Shown: positions 1 to 8,151 of the stretch, piece after piece
Layout of the letters: every line of letters starts with the position of its first letter
Position numbering within the stretch: position 1 is the stretch's first letter
Source: UBA3537 sp965657165
GTDB taxonomy: Bacteria; Bacteroidota; Bacteroidia; Flavobacteriales; Flavobacteriaceae
Length of the DNA: 46,312 nucleotides
Assembly (NCBI GenBank): GCA_965657165.1
Contig: CBFHNG010000006.1
Coordinates: 1-46,312, forward strand
Direction of reading: 5' to 3'
Made by a program: the position numbers and the translations under genes
The notes under the pieces: model-generated
Database searches by the model: none
What the model was told of the DNA's origin: nothing
The model's input: the letters and a program-made list of their open reading frames with translations, nothing else

Positions 1-750
1 AATTTGGATAGAATGGTTCAAAAAGAAGTGATTTCTGAAGCTAAAAAGGCTCAAACATTAGATAATATTACTACATTTTCAAATATCACTGAAGGCGTTG
101 AATATGCTAGCCTTGTTGTTGAAGCAGCAACTGAAAATGAAGCCCTTAAGCTCAATATTTTTAAAACTTTAGATGAAGCCTGTCCAGAAGACACCATTTT
201 GGCAACCAATACTTCATCAATATCAATTACCAAAATTGCCTCAGTAACATCTCGTCCAAATCAAGTCATTGGAATGCACTTTATGAATCCAGTGCCAATA
301 ATGCCCTTAGTAGAGATCATAAATGGCTATAATACTGAAAAAGAAGTTACTGATTTTATTGTGGAGCTGACCAAAAAAATTGGAAAAACACCCGTACTTG
401 CCAATGACTTTCCAGGTTTTGTAGCCAATAGAATATTGATGCCAATGATAAATGAAGCGATTGAAACGCTACAGTGTGGGGTAAGTGGTGTTGTAGAAAT
501 TGATACTATCATGAAATTAGGCATGGCGCACCCAATGGGACCGTTGGAACTTGCAGATTTCATTGGGCTAGACGTTTGCTTGTCTATTCTTGAAGTAATG
601 TATGACGGATTTAAAAACTCAAAATATGCTCCTAATCCGTTGCTAGTCAATATGGTACGAGCAGGAAAACTTGGTAAGAAAACAGGCGAAGGATTTTATA
701 ACTATTCAACAGAAAGAAAAGCGGTAGTCCCTTCGGCTCAGTTTCTATAA
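1..750 (+). CDS. 3-hydroxybutyryl-CoA dehydrogenase, 5' end outside the window
   Basis: This is the C-terminal 249 residues of an NAD(P)-dependent 3-hydroxyacyl-CoA dehydrogenase, which interconverts acetoacetyl-CoA and 3-hydroxybutyryl-CoA in fatty acid or butanoate metabolism. The reading frame is open from base 1, and the first half of the Rossmann NAD-binding domain is missing because the window begins inside the gene. Visible family hallmarks are VEAATEN, the NTSS segment, GMHFMNPVPIM with the catalytic histidine, and the C-terminal helical domain with FPGFVANRI, HPMGPLELAD and GKKTGEGFY. The protein would be about 295 residues, as usual for this family. It is followed after 30 bases by a DUF1015 gene on the same strand. 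The exact substrate cannot be read from sequence. Confidence 0.9.
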   Translation, partial: NLDRMVQKEVISEAKKAQTLDNITTFSNITEGVEYASLVVEAATENEALKLNIFKTLDEACPEDTILATNTSSISITKIASVTSRPNQVIGMHFMNPVPIMPLVEIINGYNTEKEVTDFIVELTKKIGKTPVLANDFPGFVANRILMPMINEAIETLQCGVSGVVEIDTIMKLGMAHPMGPLELADFIGLDVCLSILEVMYDGFKNSKYAPNPLLVNMVRAGKLGKKTGEGFYNYSTERKAVVPSAQFL

Positions 751-780
751 ATATTATACACCCCAAAAATCTAGAGACCT

Positions 781-2004
781 ATGGCACACATAAAACCATT
801 TTGTGCAGTTCGCCCAAATGCAAATATCGCATCTGAGTTTAGTAGTTTGTCTGCTCAATCTTACTCAAAAAAAGAGTTGGATGAACTGCTAAAAAATAAT
901 CCCTTTTCGTTTGTTCAAATTCTTAAATCAAGTTTAATTAAACTTGAAAATAAATCTCTAGAAGAACGCTATAAAAGTGTAAAAAAGAACTATGAAAATT
1001 TTAAAAATGAAGGCCATTTGATTCAAGACAAAAACCCTGCATTTTATATTTATGAAATTGATGGACATGAAAACAACTATTGTGGAATACTTGCTGCAGC
1101 AAGCGTTGAAGATTATAAAAATAACGTCATCAAAAAGCATGAAAATACCATTGAAAGTCGAGAGAAAACGTTTAAAAACTACTTACAAACTACAGGTTTC
1201 AATGCAGAACCTGTACTTTTGACTTACAAAAATTCCAATACTATTTCGAGTGTTATTGATGAACTTAAAAACAGCAAACCAACGGTAGAATTTTCAACCG
1301 AAACACAAGAAAAACACCGACTCTGGAAAATTGAAAACAATAAAAAATTAGAGAAAATTCAAAGCTTATTTGAGAAAATTCCATCACTGTACATCGCAGA
1401 CGGGCATCACAGAAGTGCGTCATCCGTTTTGTTGTCAGAGGAAAACAAGAGTTTAAAAAACAAATCCAATGCTTCAGATTACTTTATGGCGTTTTTAATT
1501 CCAGAAAATGAACTCAAAATTCAAGAATACAATAGAGTTGTTAAAGATTTAAATGGATACACTGATAAAGAATTTTTAGATGCTCTAAAAAAACATTTTG
1601 ATGTATCCCCACAAAACAATGGAAAAACGCCAGAGAAAAAGCATTCCTTTAGCATGTACCTCCAGGGCCAATTTTATTGCGTATCTTTGCAAAACAATTC
1701 CATTTTTGAAAATTCTCCACTCTATCAGCTCGATACATACATATTGCAAGAACTCATTTTAAAGCCAATTTTGGGTATTACAGATGTGAGAAACAATATA
1801 CGACTTGACTATTCTTGTGAAAATGATGATATGCAGTGGATTAAAGAAAATATAGACCATAATAATTATGCTGTAGGTTTTGGGTTACAACCAATTCAAA
1901 TTGAACAGCTAAAATCTATTGCAGATGTACAACTCGTAATGCCTCCAAAAAGCACCTATATTTTTCCGAAACTTAGAAGTGGAATAACGATTTATGAGTT
2001 TTAA
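781..2004 (+). CDS. DUF1015 family protein
   Basis: A 407-residue cytosolic protein of the DUF1015 family (COG4198). The N-terminal block IKPFCAVRPN and the central motif ADGHHR near residues 206-211 are the signatures of this family, and the histidines and arginine there are likely functional. There is no signal peptide or membrane segment, and the length is typical. From memory, homologues in Bacteroidetes often sit near serine biosynthesis genes (serC, serA), which would suggest a role around serine or phosphoserine; those genes are not in this window, so the link is inference. It lies between the acyl-CoA dehydrogenase-type gene and yggS, with only 2 bases before yggS, so the two are probably cotranscribed. 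Function is not established here. Confidence 0.85.
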   Translation: MAHIKPFCAVRPNANIASEFSSLSAQSYSKKELDELLKNNPFSFVQILKSSLIKLENKSLEERYKSVKKNYENFKNEGHLIQDKNPAFYIYEIDGHENNYCGILAAASVEDYKNNVIKKHENTIESREKTFKNYLQTTGFNAEPVLLTYKNSNTISSVIDELKNSKPTVEFSTETQEKHRLWKIENNKKLEKIQSLFEKIPSLYIADGHHRSASSVLLSEENKSLKNKSNASDYFMAFLIPENELKIQEYNRVVKDLNGYTDKEFLDALKKHFDVSPQNNGKTPEKKHSFSMYLQGQFYCVSLQNNSIFENSPLYQLDTYILQELILKPILGITDVRNNIRLDYSCENDDMQWIKENIDHNNYAVGFGLQPIQIEQLKSIADVQLVMPPKSTYIFPKLRSGITIYEF

Positions 2005-2006
2005 CA

Positions 2007-2666
2007 ATGGGTATTAAAGAACGCTTAGTAGAATTAAAATCTTCGCTACCAAAAACGGTAACACTGGTGGCCGTTTCAAAAACAAAACCTGTAACGGATT
2101 TGATGCAAGCATATGACGCAGGACAACGCGTTTTTGGGGAAAATAAAGTTCAAGAAATGGTTGAAAAACACCAACAAATGCCCAAAGATATTCAATGGCA
2201 TATGATTGGACATTTGCAGCGCAACAAAGTCAAATATATGGCTGAATTTGTGGAACTAATTCATGGTGTGGATAGTTTAAAGTTATTGACTGAAATTAAT
2301 AAACAAGCCAAAAAACACAACCGTGTAATTAACTGTCTTTTACAGATTAAAATTGCCACAGAGGACACAAAATTTGGATTAACAAAGGAAGATGCCATTG
2401 CTCTGCTCAATTCAGATCAATTTCAAGATTTAAAGCACATTCATATTTCTGGTGTCATGGGTATGGCGAGCTTTACAAGTGAAACCAGTCAAATAAAAAC
2501 AGAATTTGAGCATTTAAAAAATACATTCAATACACTAAAAAAAATTCAACCTGAAATGGAAATTATCTCAATGGGAATGAGTGGCGATTATCAACTTGCC
2601 ATACGTTGTGGTAGCACCATGATTCGTGTTGGAAGTCATATTTTTGGCGCAAGAAATTATACCTAA
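2007..2666 (+). CDS. YggS/PLPBP family pyridoxal phosphate-binding protein
   Basis: A 219-residue single-domain protein of the YggS (PLPBP, PROSC) family, which binds pyridoxal 5'-phosphate and helps keep vitamin B6 and amino-acid pools balanced; no enzymatic reaction is known for it. The AVSKTKP motif places the PLP-binding lysine at residue 25. HMIGHLQRNK and the C-terminal GMSGDYQLAI followed by GSTMIRVGSHIFGAR match the family's phosphate-binding end. The ATG lies 2 bases after the DUF1015 stop. Its TAA stop (2664-2666) is in the same frame as the following exonuclease gene, which starts within 10 bases; the short gap suggests translational coupling. Confidence 0.93.
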   Translation: MGIKERLVELKSSLPKTVTLVAVSKTKPVTDLMQAYDAGQRVFGENKVQEMVEKHQQMPKDIQWHMIGHLQRNKVKYMAEFVELIHGVDSLKLLTEINKQAKKHNRVINCLLQIKIATEDTKFGLTKEDAIALLNSDQFQDLKHIHISGVMGMASFTSETSQIKTEFEHLKNTFNTLKKIQPEMEIISMGMSGDYQLAIRCGSTMIRVGSHIFGARNYT

Positions 2667-2675
2667 GAAAAGAAG

Positions 2676-4043
2676 ATTTACGCAATTATAGACATAGAAA
2701 CCACTGGTGGTAAGTATAATGAAGAGGGGATTACAGAAATTGCCATCTACAGACATGATGGGCATAAAATTATAGATCAATTTATTAGTCTTGTAAATCC
2801 AGAGCGACCAATACAACCCTATGTGGTAAGTCTTACAGGAATTTCTAGTAAAATGCTTCGTAATGCACCAAAATTCTATGAAGTTGCAAAACGTATTATT
2901 GAAATAACAGAAGACTGTATTATTGTAGCTCACAACGCAAAATTTGATTATCGGATTTTAAAACTCGAGTTTAGTCGACTTGGCTATAATTTTGAATGTG
3001 AAAATCTCTGTACTGTCGAACTTTCAAAACAGTTGATTCCTGACCTTCCCTCCTATAGTTTGGGGAAACTGGTGCGTTCGTTGGGGATTCCAATAAGCGA
3101 TAGACATCGAGCTTCGGGTGATGCTCTGGCAACCACAAAATTATTTGAATTATTACTTAATAAAGACATTGAAAAAACTATTGTAAAAACTTATGTACGC
3201 CTGGAACCAAAGCGTCAGTTAGAACCAAAATTGACCGAAATCATTCAGTCTTTACCCTCTGTAACTGGAGTTTATTATATGCACAACGAAGATGGTGATA
3301 TCATTTATATAGGGAAAAGCAAGAATATTAAAAATAGAATCAATCAACATTTTGTGGGACAAACCCCAAAATCAAAAAAAATACAACTCGAAGTTGCTAG
3401 CGTAACTTACGAAAAAACAGGAAGTGAGTTGCTTGCACTTTTAAAAGAAAGCGCAGAAATAAAGCATCATAAACCAAAATATAATCGAGCGTTGCGTCGT
3501 ACTATTTTCACTCATGGCTTGTTCAGTTTTACAGATGAGAACGGTTACCTTAACCTAAAAATTGAAAAAATTAAAGGCAATTTAAAACCTATTACCACAT
3601 TTTCAAATATTCAAAGTGGAAAGAGTTTTATGAATAAAGTCGTTGAAAAATATAATTTGTGTCAAAAACTATGTGGATTATATAAATCAAAACATGGGTG
3701 TTTTAGCTACACTATAAAAGAATGTGAGGGCGCGTGTGTTGGCGAAGAAACAACTGAAAATTATAATTCTAAAGTGCTAAAGCTTACAGAAAAGCATAGT
3801 TTCAAATCAAAAAGCATGATTGTTGTTGATTATGGTAGAGCTATTGACGAGCGTAGTGCAATTTGGGTAGAAGATGGGGTTTTAAGAGGATTTACTTATT
3901 TTAATTTAAACTTTCAAATTACAAATATTGATGTTTTATCTACTCTAATTACGCCATTAGAACACAACAAAGATGCACAGCATATTATACAAAGTTACTT
4001 GAGGCGAAATAAAAGATTAAAAGTCATTTCCCTTGAAGACTAA
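2676..4043 (+). CDS. DEDDh 3'-5' exonuclease fused to a GIY-YIG (UvrC-like) nuclease domain; apparent ATT start
   Basis: A fusion nuclease of about 455 residues. Residues 1-165 form a DnaQ-like exonuclease: DIETTG (residues 6-11) is ExoI, HNAKFD (about 86-91) is ExoII and HRASGDA (about 144-150) is ExoIII. Residues about 195-280 form a GIY-YIG endonuclease domain of the UvrC N-terminal type, with GVYYMH, IIYIGKSKN and the E-H-KPKYN end. Such fusions are thought to act in DNA repair. The start is unusual. The frame opens right after the yggS TAA and offers no ATG, GTG or TTG until a GTG at 2823, which would remove the ExoI motif. ATT at 2676 gives (M)YAIIDIETTGG, which matches my recollection of homologue N-termini. 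I infer an ATT start; a base error or TAA readthrough remain possible. Confidence 0.8.
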   Translation: MYAIIDIETTGGKYNEEGITEIAIYRHDGHKIIDQFISLVNPERPIQPYVVSLTGISSKMLRNAPKFYEVAKRIIEITEDCIIVAHNAKFDYRILKLEFSRLGYNFECENLCTVELSKQLIPDLPSYSLGKLVRSLGIPISDRHRASGDALATTKLFELLLNKDIEKTIVKTYVRLEPKRQLEPKLTEIIQSLPSVTGVYYMHNEDGDIIYIGKSKNIKNRINQHFVGQTPKSKKIQLEVASVTYEKTGSELLALLKESAEIKHHKPKYNRALRRTIFTHGLFSFTDENGYLNLKIEKIKGNLKPITTFSNIQSGKSFMNKVVEKYNLCQKLCGLYKSKHGCFSYTIKECEGACVGEETTENYNSKVLKLTEKHSFKSKSMIVVDYGRAIDERSAIWVEDGVLRGFTYFNLNFQITNIDVLSTLITPLEHNKDAQHIIQSYLRRNKRLKVISLED

Positions 4044-4061
4044 ACTTTTTTAGTACTTTTG
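4033..4061 (+). promoter_or_regulatory. Bacteroidota-type promoter for the K+ channel gene
   Basis: TTG at 4033-4035, 18 bases of spacer, then TACTTTTG at 4054-4061, which fits the Bacteroidota -33/-7 consensus (TTG, 19 or so, TAnnTTTG). The ATG of the channel gene follows the -7 box by only 4 bases, so transcription should start at or next to the A of the ATG. This predicts a leaderless mRNA for the channel and probably for the overlapping miaA. Confidence 0.65.
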
Positions 4062-4065
4062 AATT

Positions 4066-4902
4066 ATGTCTGATCAAAAGCCAACAGCACCTTGGAAAAA
4101 TAAACTTCATGAAATTATTTATGAGGCCGACACTCCAGCCGGAAAATTATTTGATGTTGTTTTACTTTTTGTTATTCTTCTGAGTATTGTCCTTGTCATG
4201 CTCGAAAGTGTTGATGAGATTGGTACAACATATTTTAGTATTTTAGACAGTCTAGAGTGGATAATTACCATATTGTTTACATTAGAATATATTGCTAGAA
4301 TTGTATGTGTAAAAAATCCTAAGGCCTATATTTTTAGCTTTTATGGTATCATTGATTTTCTGTCAACAATTCCAAAATACCTTTCATTATTTATTGTAGG
4401 AACACATTCGTTGGTCATCATTCGTGCACTGCGATTGTTACGCGTATTTCGTATATTAAAACTAACAAGGTATATAGGCGAAAGTACAAATTTTGGCAGA
4501 GCACTCAAACGCAGTCGAGTAAAAATTGCTGTTTTTCTATCATTTGTTTTGGTTTTGTGTGTGATATTAGGAACTGTTATGTATCTGGTAGAAGGCAACA
4601 AAGACAGTGGATTTACAAGCATTCCAAGGAGTGTGTATTGGGCTATTGTAACGCTCACTACCGTTGGATATGGCGATATTGCACCAATCAGTTCGTTGGG
4701 TCAATTTATAGCTTCATTAATTATGATATTAGGTTACGGGATTATCGCAATACCTACTGGAATAGTCACTTCTGAAATGACAAGATCACAACGCAATAAT
4801 ATTCCAAAAAACACACAATCGTGTACCAATTGTATGGAATCTTACCATTCAGATAATGCTCATTTTTGTCATAAATGTGGAGAGCGTTTAAATCATGAAT
4901 AA
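4066..4902 (+). CDS. Voltage-gated-type potassium channel with C-terminal zinc ribbon
   Basis: A 278-residue inner-membrane channel with the six-helix Kv layout. Helices S1-S3 lie at about residues 30-48, 60-80 and 90-112. S4 (about 118-136) carries regularly spaced charges R120, R123, R126, R129, K132 and R135. S5 is at about 153-175, the selectivity filter TTVGYGD at 198-204, and S6 at about 212-233. The filter is that of a K+ channel. After S6 a short cytosolic tail ends in a four-cysteine zinc ribbon (C253, C256, C268, C271), an uncommon tail that may sense metal, redox state or a partner. The gene overlaps miaA by 8 bases, so they share a transcript from the promoter just upstream. Confidence 0.92.
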   Translation: MSDQKPTAPWKNKLHEIIYEADTPAGKLFDVVLLFVILLSIVLVMLESVDEIGTTYFSILDSLEWIITILFTLEYIARIVCVKNPKAYIFSFYGIIDFLSTIPKYLSLFIVGTHSLVIIRALRLLRVFRILKLTRYIGESTNFGRALKRSRVKIAVFLSFVLVLCVILGTVMYLVEGNKDSGFTSIPRSVYWAIVTLTTVGYGDIAPISSLGQFIASLIMILGYGIIAIPTGIVTSEMTRSQRNNIPKNTQSCTNCMESYHSDNAHFCHKCGERLNHE

Positions 4903-5797
4903 CACATTAATTTCTATTGTAGGGCCTACGGGTATAGGCAAAACAGCATTGAGCTTGGAAATTGCAAAATATTTTCAAACTGAAATCATTTCAGCAGATT
5001 CTCGTCAATTTTTTAAAGAAATTCCTATTGGTACAGCAGCACCAACATCTGGAGAATTACAAACAATAAAACATCATTTTATTCATAATAAATCCATTAC
5101 AGAATCTTATAGTGTAGGTGATTTTGAAAAAGAGGTTATTGATTGCATCACTTCAATTCACAAAAGAAAACCAATTGTTGTTATGGTTGGAGGCTCTGGA
5201 CTTTATGTGAATGCTGTACTTAATGGTTTGGATAAATTTCCAAAAGTTGATCCAAAAATTAGAGAAAAATTGAATATTGAGCTATCAAACAATGGTATAA
5301 AGAAACTTCAAGAAGAGTTAAAAATTTTAGACCTAAAATCTTATAATAGTATTGATTTGAATAATTCACACAGAGTGATTCGTGCTTTGGAAATCTGTAA
5401 AGGAACGGGGCAGCCTTTCAGTAGTTTTTTAAACAAAAACAAAGTCAAACGGAATTTTAAAACTATAAATATTGGTCTTACCGCAGAACGTTCAGTCATT
5501 TATGATAGAATTAATCAACGCGTAGACCTAATGCTACAACAAGGGCTTTTGGAAGAAGTAAAATCTGTTTTTGAATATAAAGACTTGAATGCGCTAAATA
5601 CCGTAGGATACAAAGAAATATTTCAATACCTAGAGGGCAATTGTAGCTTAGAATTTGCTGTAGATGAAATCAAAAAAAACACAAGACGTTTTGCCAAAAG
5701 ACAACAAACTTGGTTTAAAAAACAAGAACACACAAAGTGGTTTGATTTCAATGAACCATGTTTAAAAATTATTGAATACATAGAAGCTGAACTCTAG
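4895..5797 (+). CDS. miaA: tRNA dimethylallyltransferase
   Basis: A 300-residue MiaA, which transfers a dimethylallyl group from dimethylallyl diphosphate to N6 of A37 in tRNAs reading UNN codons. The Walker A loop GPTGIGKT is at residues 10-17, followed by ADSRQFF (about 35-41), with its conserved substrate-contacting aspartate. GGSGLYVNA and the C-terminal NTVGYKE and RRFAKRQQTWF segments are also family marks. Length is normal. The start overlaps the channel stop by 8 bases. The stop codon TAG abuts the stop codon of the convergent response regulator with no spacer (TAGCTA, 5795-5800), leaving no room for a terminator between them. Confidence 0.97.
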   Translation: MNNTLISIVGPTGIGKTALSLEIAKYFQTEIISADSRQFFKEIPIGTAAPTSGELQTIKHHFIHNKSITESYSVGDFEKEVIDCITSIHKRKPIVVMVGGSGLYVNAVLNGLDKFPKVDPKIREKLNIELSNNGIKKLQEELKILDLKSYNSIDLNNSHRVIRALEICKGTGQPFSSFLNKNKVKRNFKTINIGLTAERSVIYDRINQRVDLMLQQGLLEEVKSVFEYKDLNALNTVGYKEIFQYLEGNCSLEFAVDEIKKNTRRFAKRQQTWFKKQEHTKWFDFNEPCLKIIEYIEAEL

Positions 5798-6499
5798 CTA
5801 TTCATTGATGACCAAACGAAAACCTTCTCCATGAATATTTAAAATTTCAACTTTTGGATCGTGTTTTAAATACTTTCTAAGCTTGGCAATATAAACATCC
5901 ATACTTCTTGATGTAAAATAATTATCATCGCGCCAAATTTTAGTCAGTGCAATTTCCCTAGGCATAAGGTCATTAACATGAAGTGCCAAAAGTCGAAGCA
6001 ACTGATTTTCTTTTGGTGAGAGCTTAATTTGTGTATTATCATTATGAGTTAAAAACCTAAGTTTTGAATTAAGTTTAAAGCTCCCAATTTCAAATTCAAA
6101 TTGATTACTATCAGCCACACTTTCCACTGTTTTTCTTTGAATAATCGCTTGAATTTTTAGAAGTAAAACCTCGCTATCAAACGGTTTATTCAAATAGTCA
6201 TCTGCACCAACTTTATAGCCTTTAAGTACATCTTCTTTTAGTGCTTTTGCCGTTAAGAAAATGATGGGTATGTCCTTATCTTTTTCTCTAATTTCTTGAG
6301 CCAGAGTAAAGCCATCCTTGTAAGGCATCATAACATCTAAAATACAGAGATGAAAGTCAGATTTTTTAAATTTTTCGTTGCCCTCCATGCCATTTTTGGC
6401 AAGAACAACGTCGTAGTTGTTGATGGTTAGGTATTCTCTGAGTACGGCACCAAAATTTGGATCGTCTTCAACTAATAAAATGCGTTTTGTGGTTTCCAT
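5798..6499 (-). CDS. OmpR/PhoB-family response regulator
   Basis: A 233-residue DNA-binding response regulator. The receiver domain (about 5-118) has the acidic pair E11-D12, the phosphoacceptor D55 in LCILDVMMPYKDG, T83 and K105 in YLNKPF. The C-terminal winged helix (about 135-230) has KLSPKENQLLRLL and SRSMDVYIAKLRKYL, typical of OmpR/PhoB. It is the last gene of the minus-strand run and follows its histidine kinase with a 4-base gap, so the two form one two-component pair resembling Bacteroides RprXY. Members of this family bind direct repeats with a period near 11 bp; such a repeat lies just upstream of the kinase gene (see 8110-8136). The signal is unknown. Confidence 0.95.
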   Translation of the reverse strand: METTKRILLVEDDPNFGAVLREYLTINNYDVVLAKNGMEGNEKFKKSDFHLCILDVMMPYKDGFTLAQEIREKDKDIPIIFLTAKALKEDVLKGYKVGADDYLNKPFDSEVLLLKIQAIIQRKTVESVADSNQFEFEIGSFKLNSKLRFLTHNDNTQIKLSPKENQLLRLLALHVNDLMPREIALTKIWRDDNYFTSRSMDVYIAKLRKYLKHDPKVEILNIHGEGFRLVINE

Positions 6500-6503
6500 G
6501 ACT

Positions 6504-8069
6504 TTATGCTATTAATGGTAATTTTATAATAAAGGTACTACCTTTTCCTTTTTCACTTTCAACAGTGACTGTTCCTTGATGATTTTCTACAATTCTTTTG
6601 ACATTGGAGAGTCCAAGTCCATGTCCTTTAACGTTGTGTACATCTCCCGTATGTTCTCTATAAAATTCTTCAAAAATACGTTTTTGTACCGCTTTGCTCA
6701 TTCCTATTCCTTGGTCTTTAACAAGCATGACAATATTGTTACCTACATTTTCTGTGGTGATGTCTATTTTTGGAGAATTCTCTGAATATTTAACCGCATT
6801 ATCCAAAACATTTACAATTACATTGGTAAAATATGTGCTATTGGCCAAAATGGATGATTTTGAAGCCTTAAAATGAGTTTTTATGTATCCCTTTCTATCA
6901 TTAACAATTAGTTCTACATGAGTAATCGCATCCAAAATAAGATCATGTAATTTTATACGATCTTTACTAATTATCAATTGTTTTTTCTGCAATTGTGAGA
7001 TGCGCAAAACATTCTCCACTTGAGCATTCATTCTTTTATTTTCTTCTTTAATCATCGAAAGGTAATTTTTTACCTTATCGGCATGTTGAAATATTTTGGG
7101 ATTTTTTATGGCATCCAAAGCAAGATTAATTGTAGCAATAGGTGTTTTAAATTCATGCGTCATATTGTTGATGAAATCAGATTTCATCTGCGATATTTTT
7201 CGTTGCTGAATCAATTGATATAATGCACTTGTGTAGGCAATGATGATGATGATTGTAAAAAGAATGGATAAGGAAGTCATTCCAATAATGGAAGACATTA
7301 TAAAGCGTTTTCGCCTTGGAAAATTAATATACAAACCATATTCACTTTCTCCATTTTCATCCAAAAAAATAGGAACTCCAATTGTAGGGACAAGAGAGGC
7401 TTCAAAACTTTTGGATTGAATGCGCGTTGGATCATTATTTTTTAAAATGGCATATTCATATGCTATGTCAATGTTATTCTCTTTTAACTTGTTGTCCAGA
7501 AGACGTTCAATCATTTGGTTGGAAACACGTTCCTCAATAGGTGTATTTTGAATTTCCGCCTTGTACTGTGCCTCAAAAGTTGCTTTTTGAAGACGATCCA
7601 TATTCAAAACTTTAGTTAAGGAATATTCTAAATTTGGTATATTTTGACCATCGATACCTGTAGTATAGGTCTCCTGAACTGTTTTACCTTTTAATTTTTT
7701 AAAATTGACACTATCTGTACTGTTATTTAGAGTGTTTGGGATGGTATAATTTTCTTCTTTGACACCGGTATCATAAACTACAATTTGATTGATATTTTTG
7801 TTTTGTTTATACACTCGTATGCTTCGAATTGCACTTGTATCTGGCTCCTGCCCTCGAGCAATCATTGCATTGAGTGCGGTTACATATTTGTTGTATTCTA
7901 TATCTGTTACTTGATTGGAAGCGTAACTTAGAACTTTTTTTACATTAAACGCAAATTGATCTTCCTTTGTTTCAAGTGAATAATTGATGTAGTAGGCCTG
8001 AACAAAAATAATACCAATGAGGGATAGACTCATTAGTATAACCAATATTGAAAATAACTTCTTATTCAT
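6504..8069 (-). CDS. Membrane sensor histidine kinase
   Basis: A 521-residue sensor kinase of the inner membrane. TM1 is at about residues 6-28 and TM2 at about 257-281; the roughly 225 residues between them form a periplasmic sensor region without a domain I recognise. The cytosolic part has a HisKA dimerisation domain with phosphoacceptor H305 in NNMTHEFKTP. The HATPase domain follows, with N box DNAVKYS, G1 DQGIGM and G2 GHGLGLSNVK. It phosphorylates the regulator encoded 4 bases downstream. The gene is separated by 82 bases from coaE upstream, and that gap holds a phased GTTAA repeat, so the pair may have its own autoregulated promoter as well as readthrough from coaE. Confidence 0.95.
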   Translation of the reverse strand: MNKKLFSILVILMSLSLIGIIFVQAYYINYSLETKEDQFAFNVKKVLSYASNQVTDIEYNKYVTALNAMIARGQEPDTSAIRSIRVYKQNKNINQIVVYDTGVKEENYTIPNTLNNSTDSVNFKKLKGKTVQETYTTGIDGQNIPNLEYSLTKVLNMDRLQKATFEAQYKAEIQNTPIEERVSNQMIERLLDNKLKENNIDIAYEYAILKNNDPTRIQSKSFEASLVPTIGVPIFLDENGESEYGLYINFPRRKRFIMSSIIGMTSLSILFTIIIIIAYTSALYQLIQQRKISQMKSDFINNMTHEFKTPIATINLALDAIKNPKIFQHADKVKNYLSMIKEENKRMNAQVENVLRISQLQKKQLIISKDRIKLHDLILDAITHVELIVNDRKGYIKTHFKASKSSILANSTYFTNVIVNVLDNAVKYSENSPKIDITTENVGNNIVMLVKDQGIGMSKAVQKRIFEEFYREHTGDVHNVKGHGLGLSNVKRIVENHQGTVTVESEKGKGSTFIIKLPLIA

Positions 8070-8102
8070 GGAGTAAAATTACATTTTTTAAGAACGTTTT
8101 AA

Positions 8103-8136
8103 GTTAGTTTTAACTAATTATTAACCAAAATGTTAA
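8103..8136 (-). promoter_or_regulatory. Phased GTTAA direct repeat upstream of the two-component operon
   Basis: In the direction of the kinase gene this gap carries TTAAC (8136-8132), GTTAA (8125-8121) and GTTAA (8114-8110), with starts exactly 11 bp apart. TTAGTT-TT-AACTAA at 8104-8117 is also a perfect 6-bp inverted repeat. Direct repeats of about 11 bp are the normal binding geometry of OmpR/PhoB-family regulators, and the adjacent operon encodes one, so autoregulation is a reasonable inference. The same GTTAA-N6-GTTAA occurs before degP at 33885-33900. Binding is not shown. Confidence 0.45.
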
Positions 8137-8151
8137 AATTTATGATTTAAA

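Noticed and set aside
2823..4043. Shorter exonuclease starting at the GTG at 2823
   Set aside because: It would remove the ExoI motif DIETTG, which is intact just upstream in the same frame, so the real start must lie before it.
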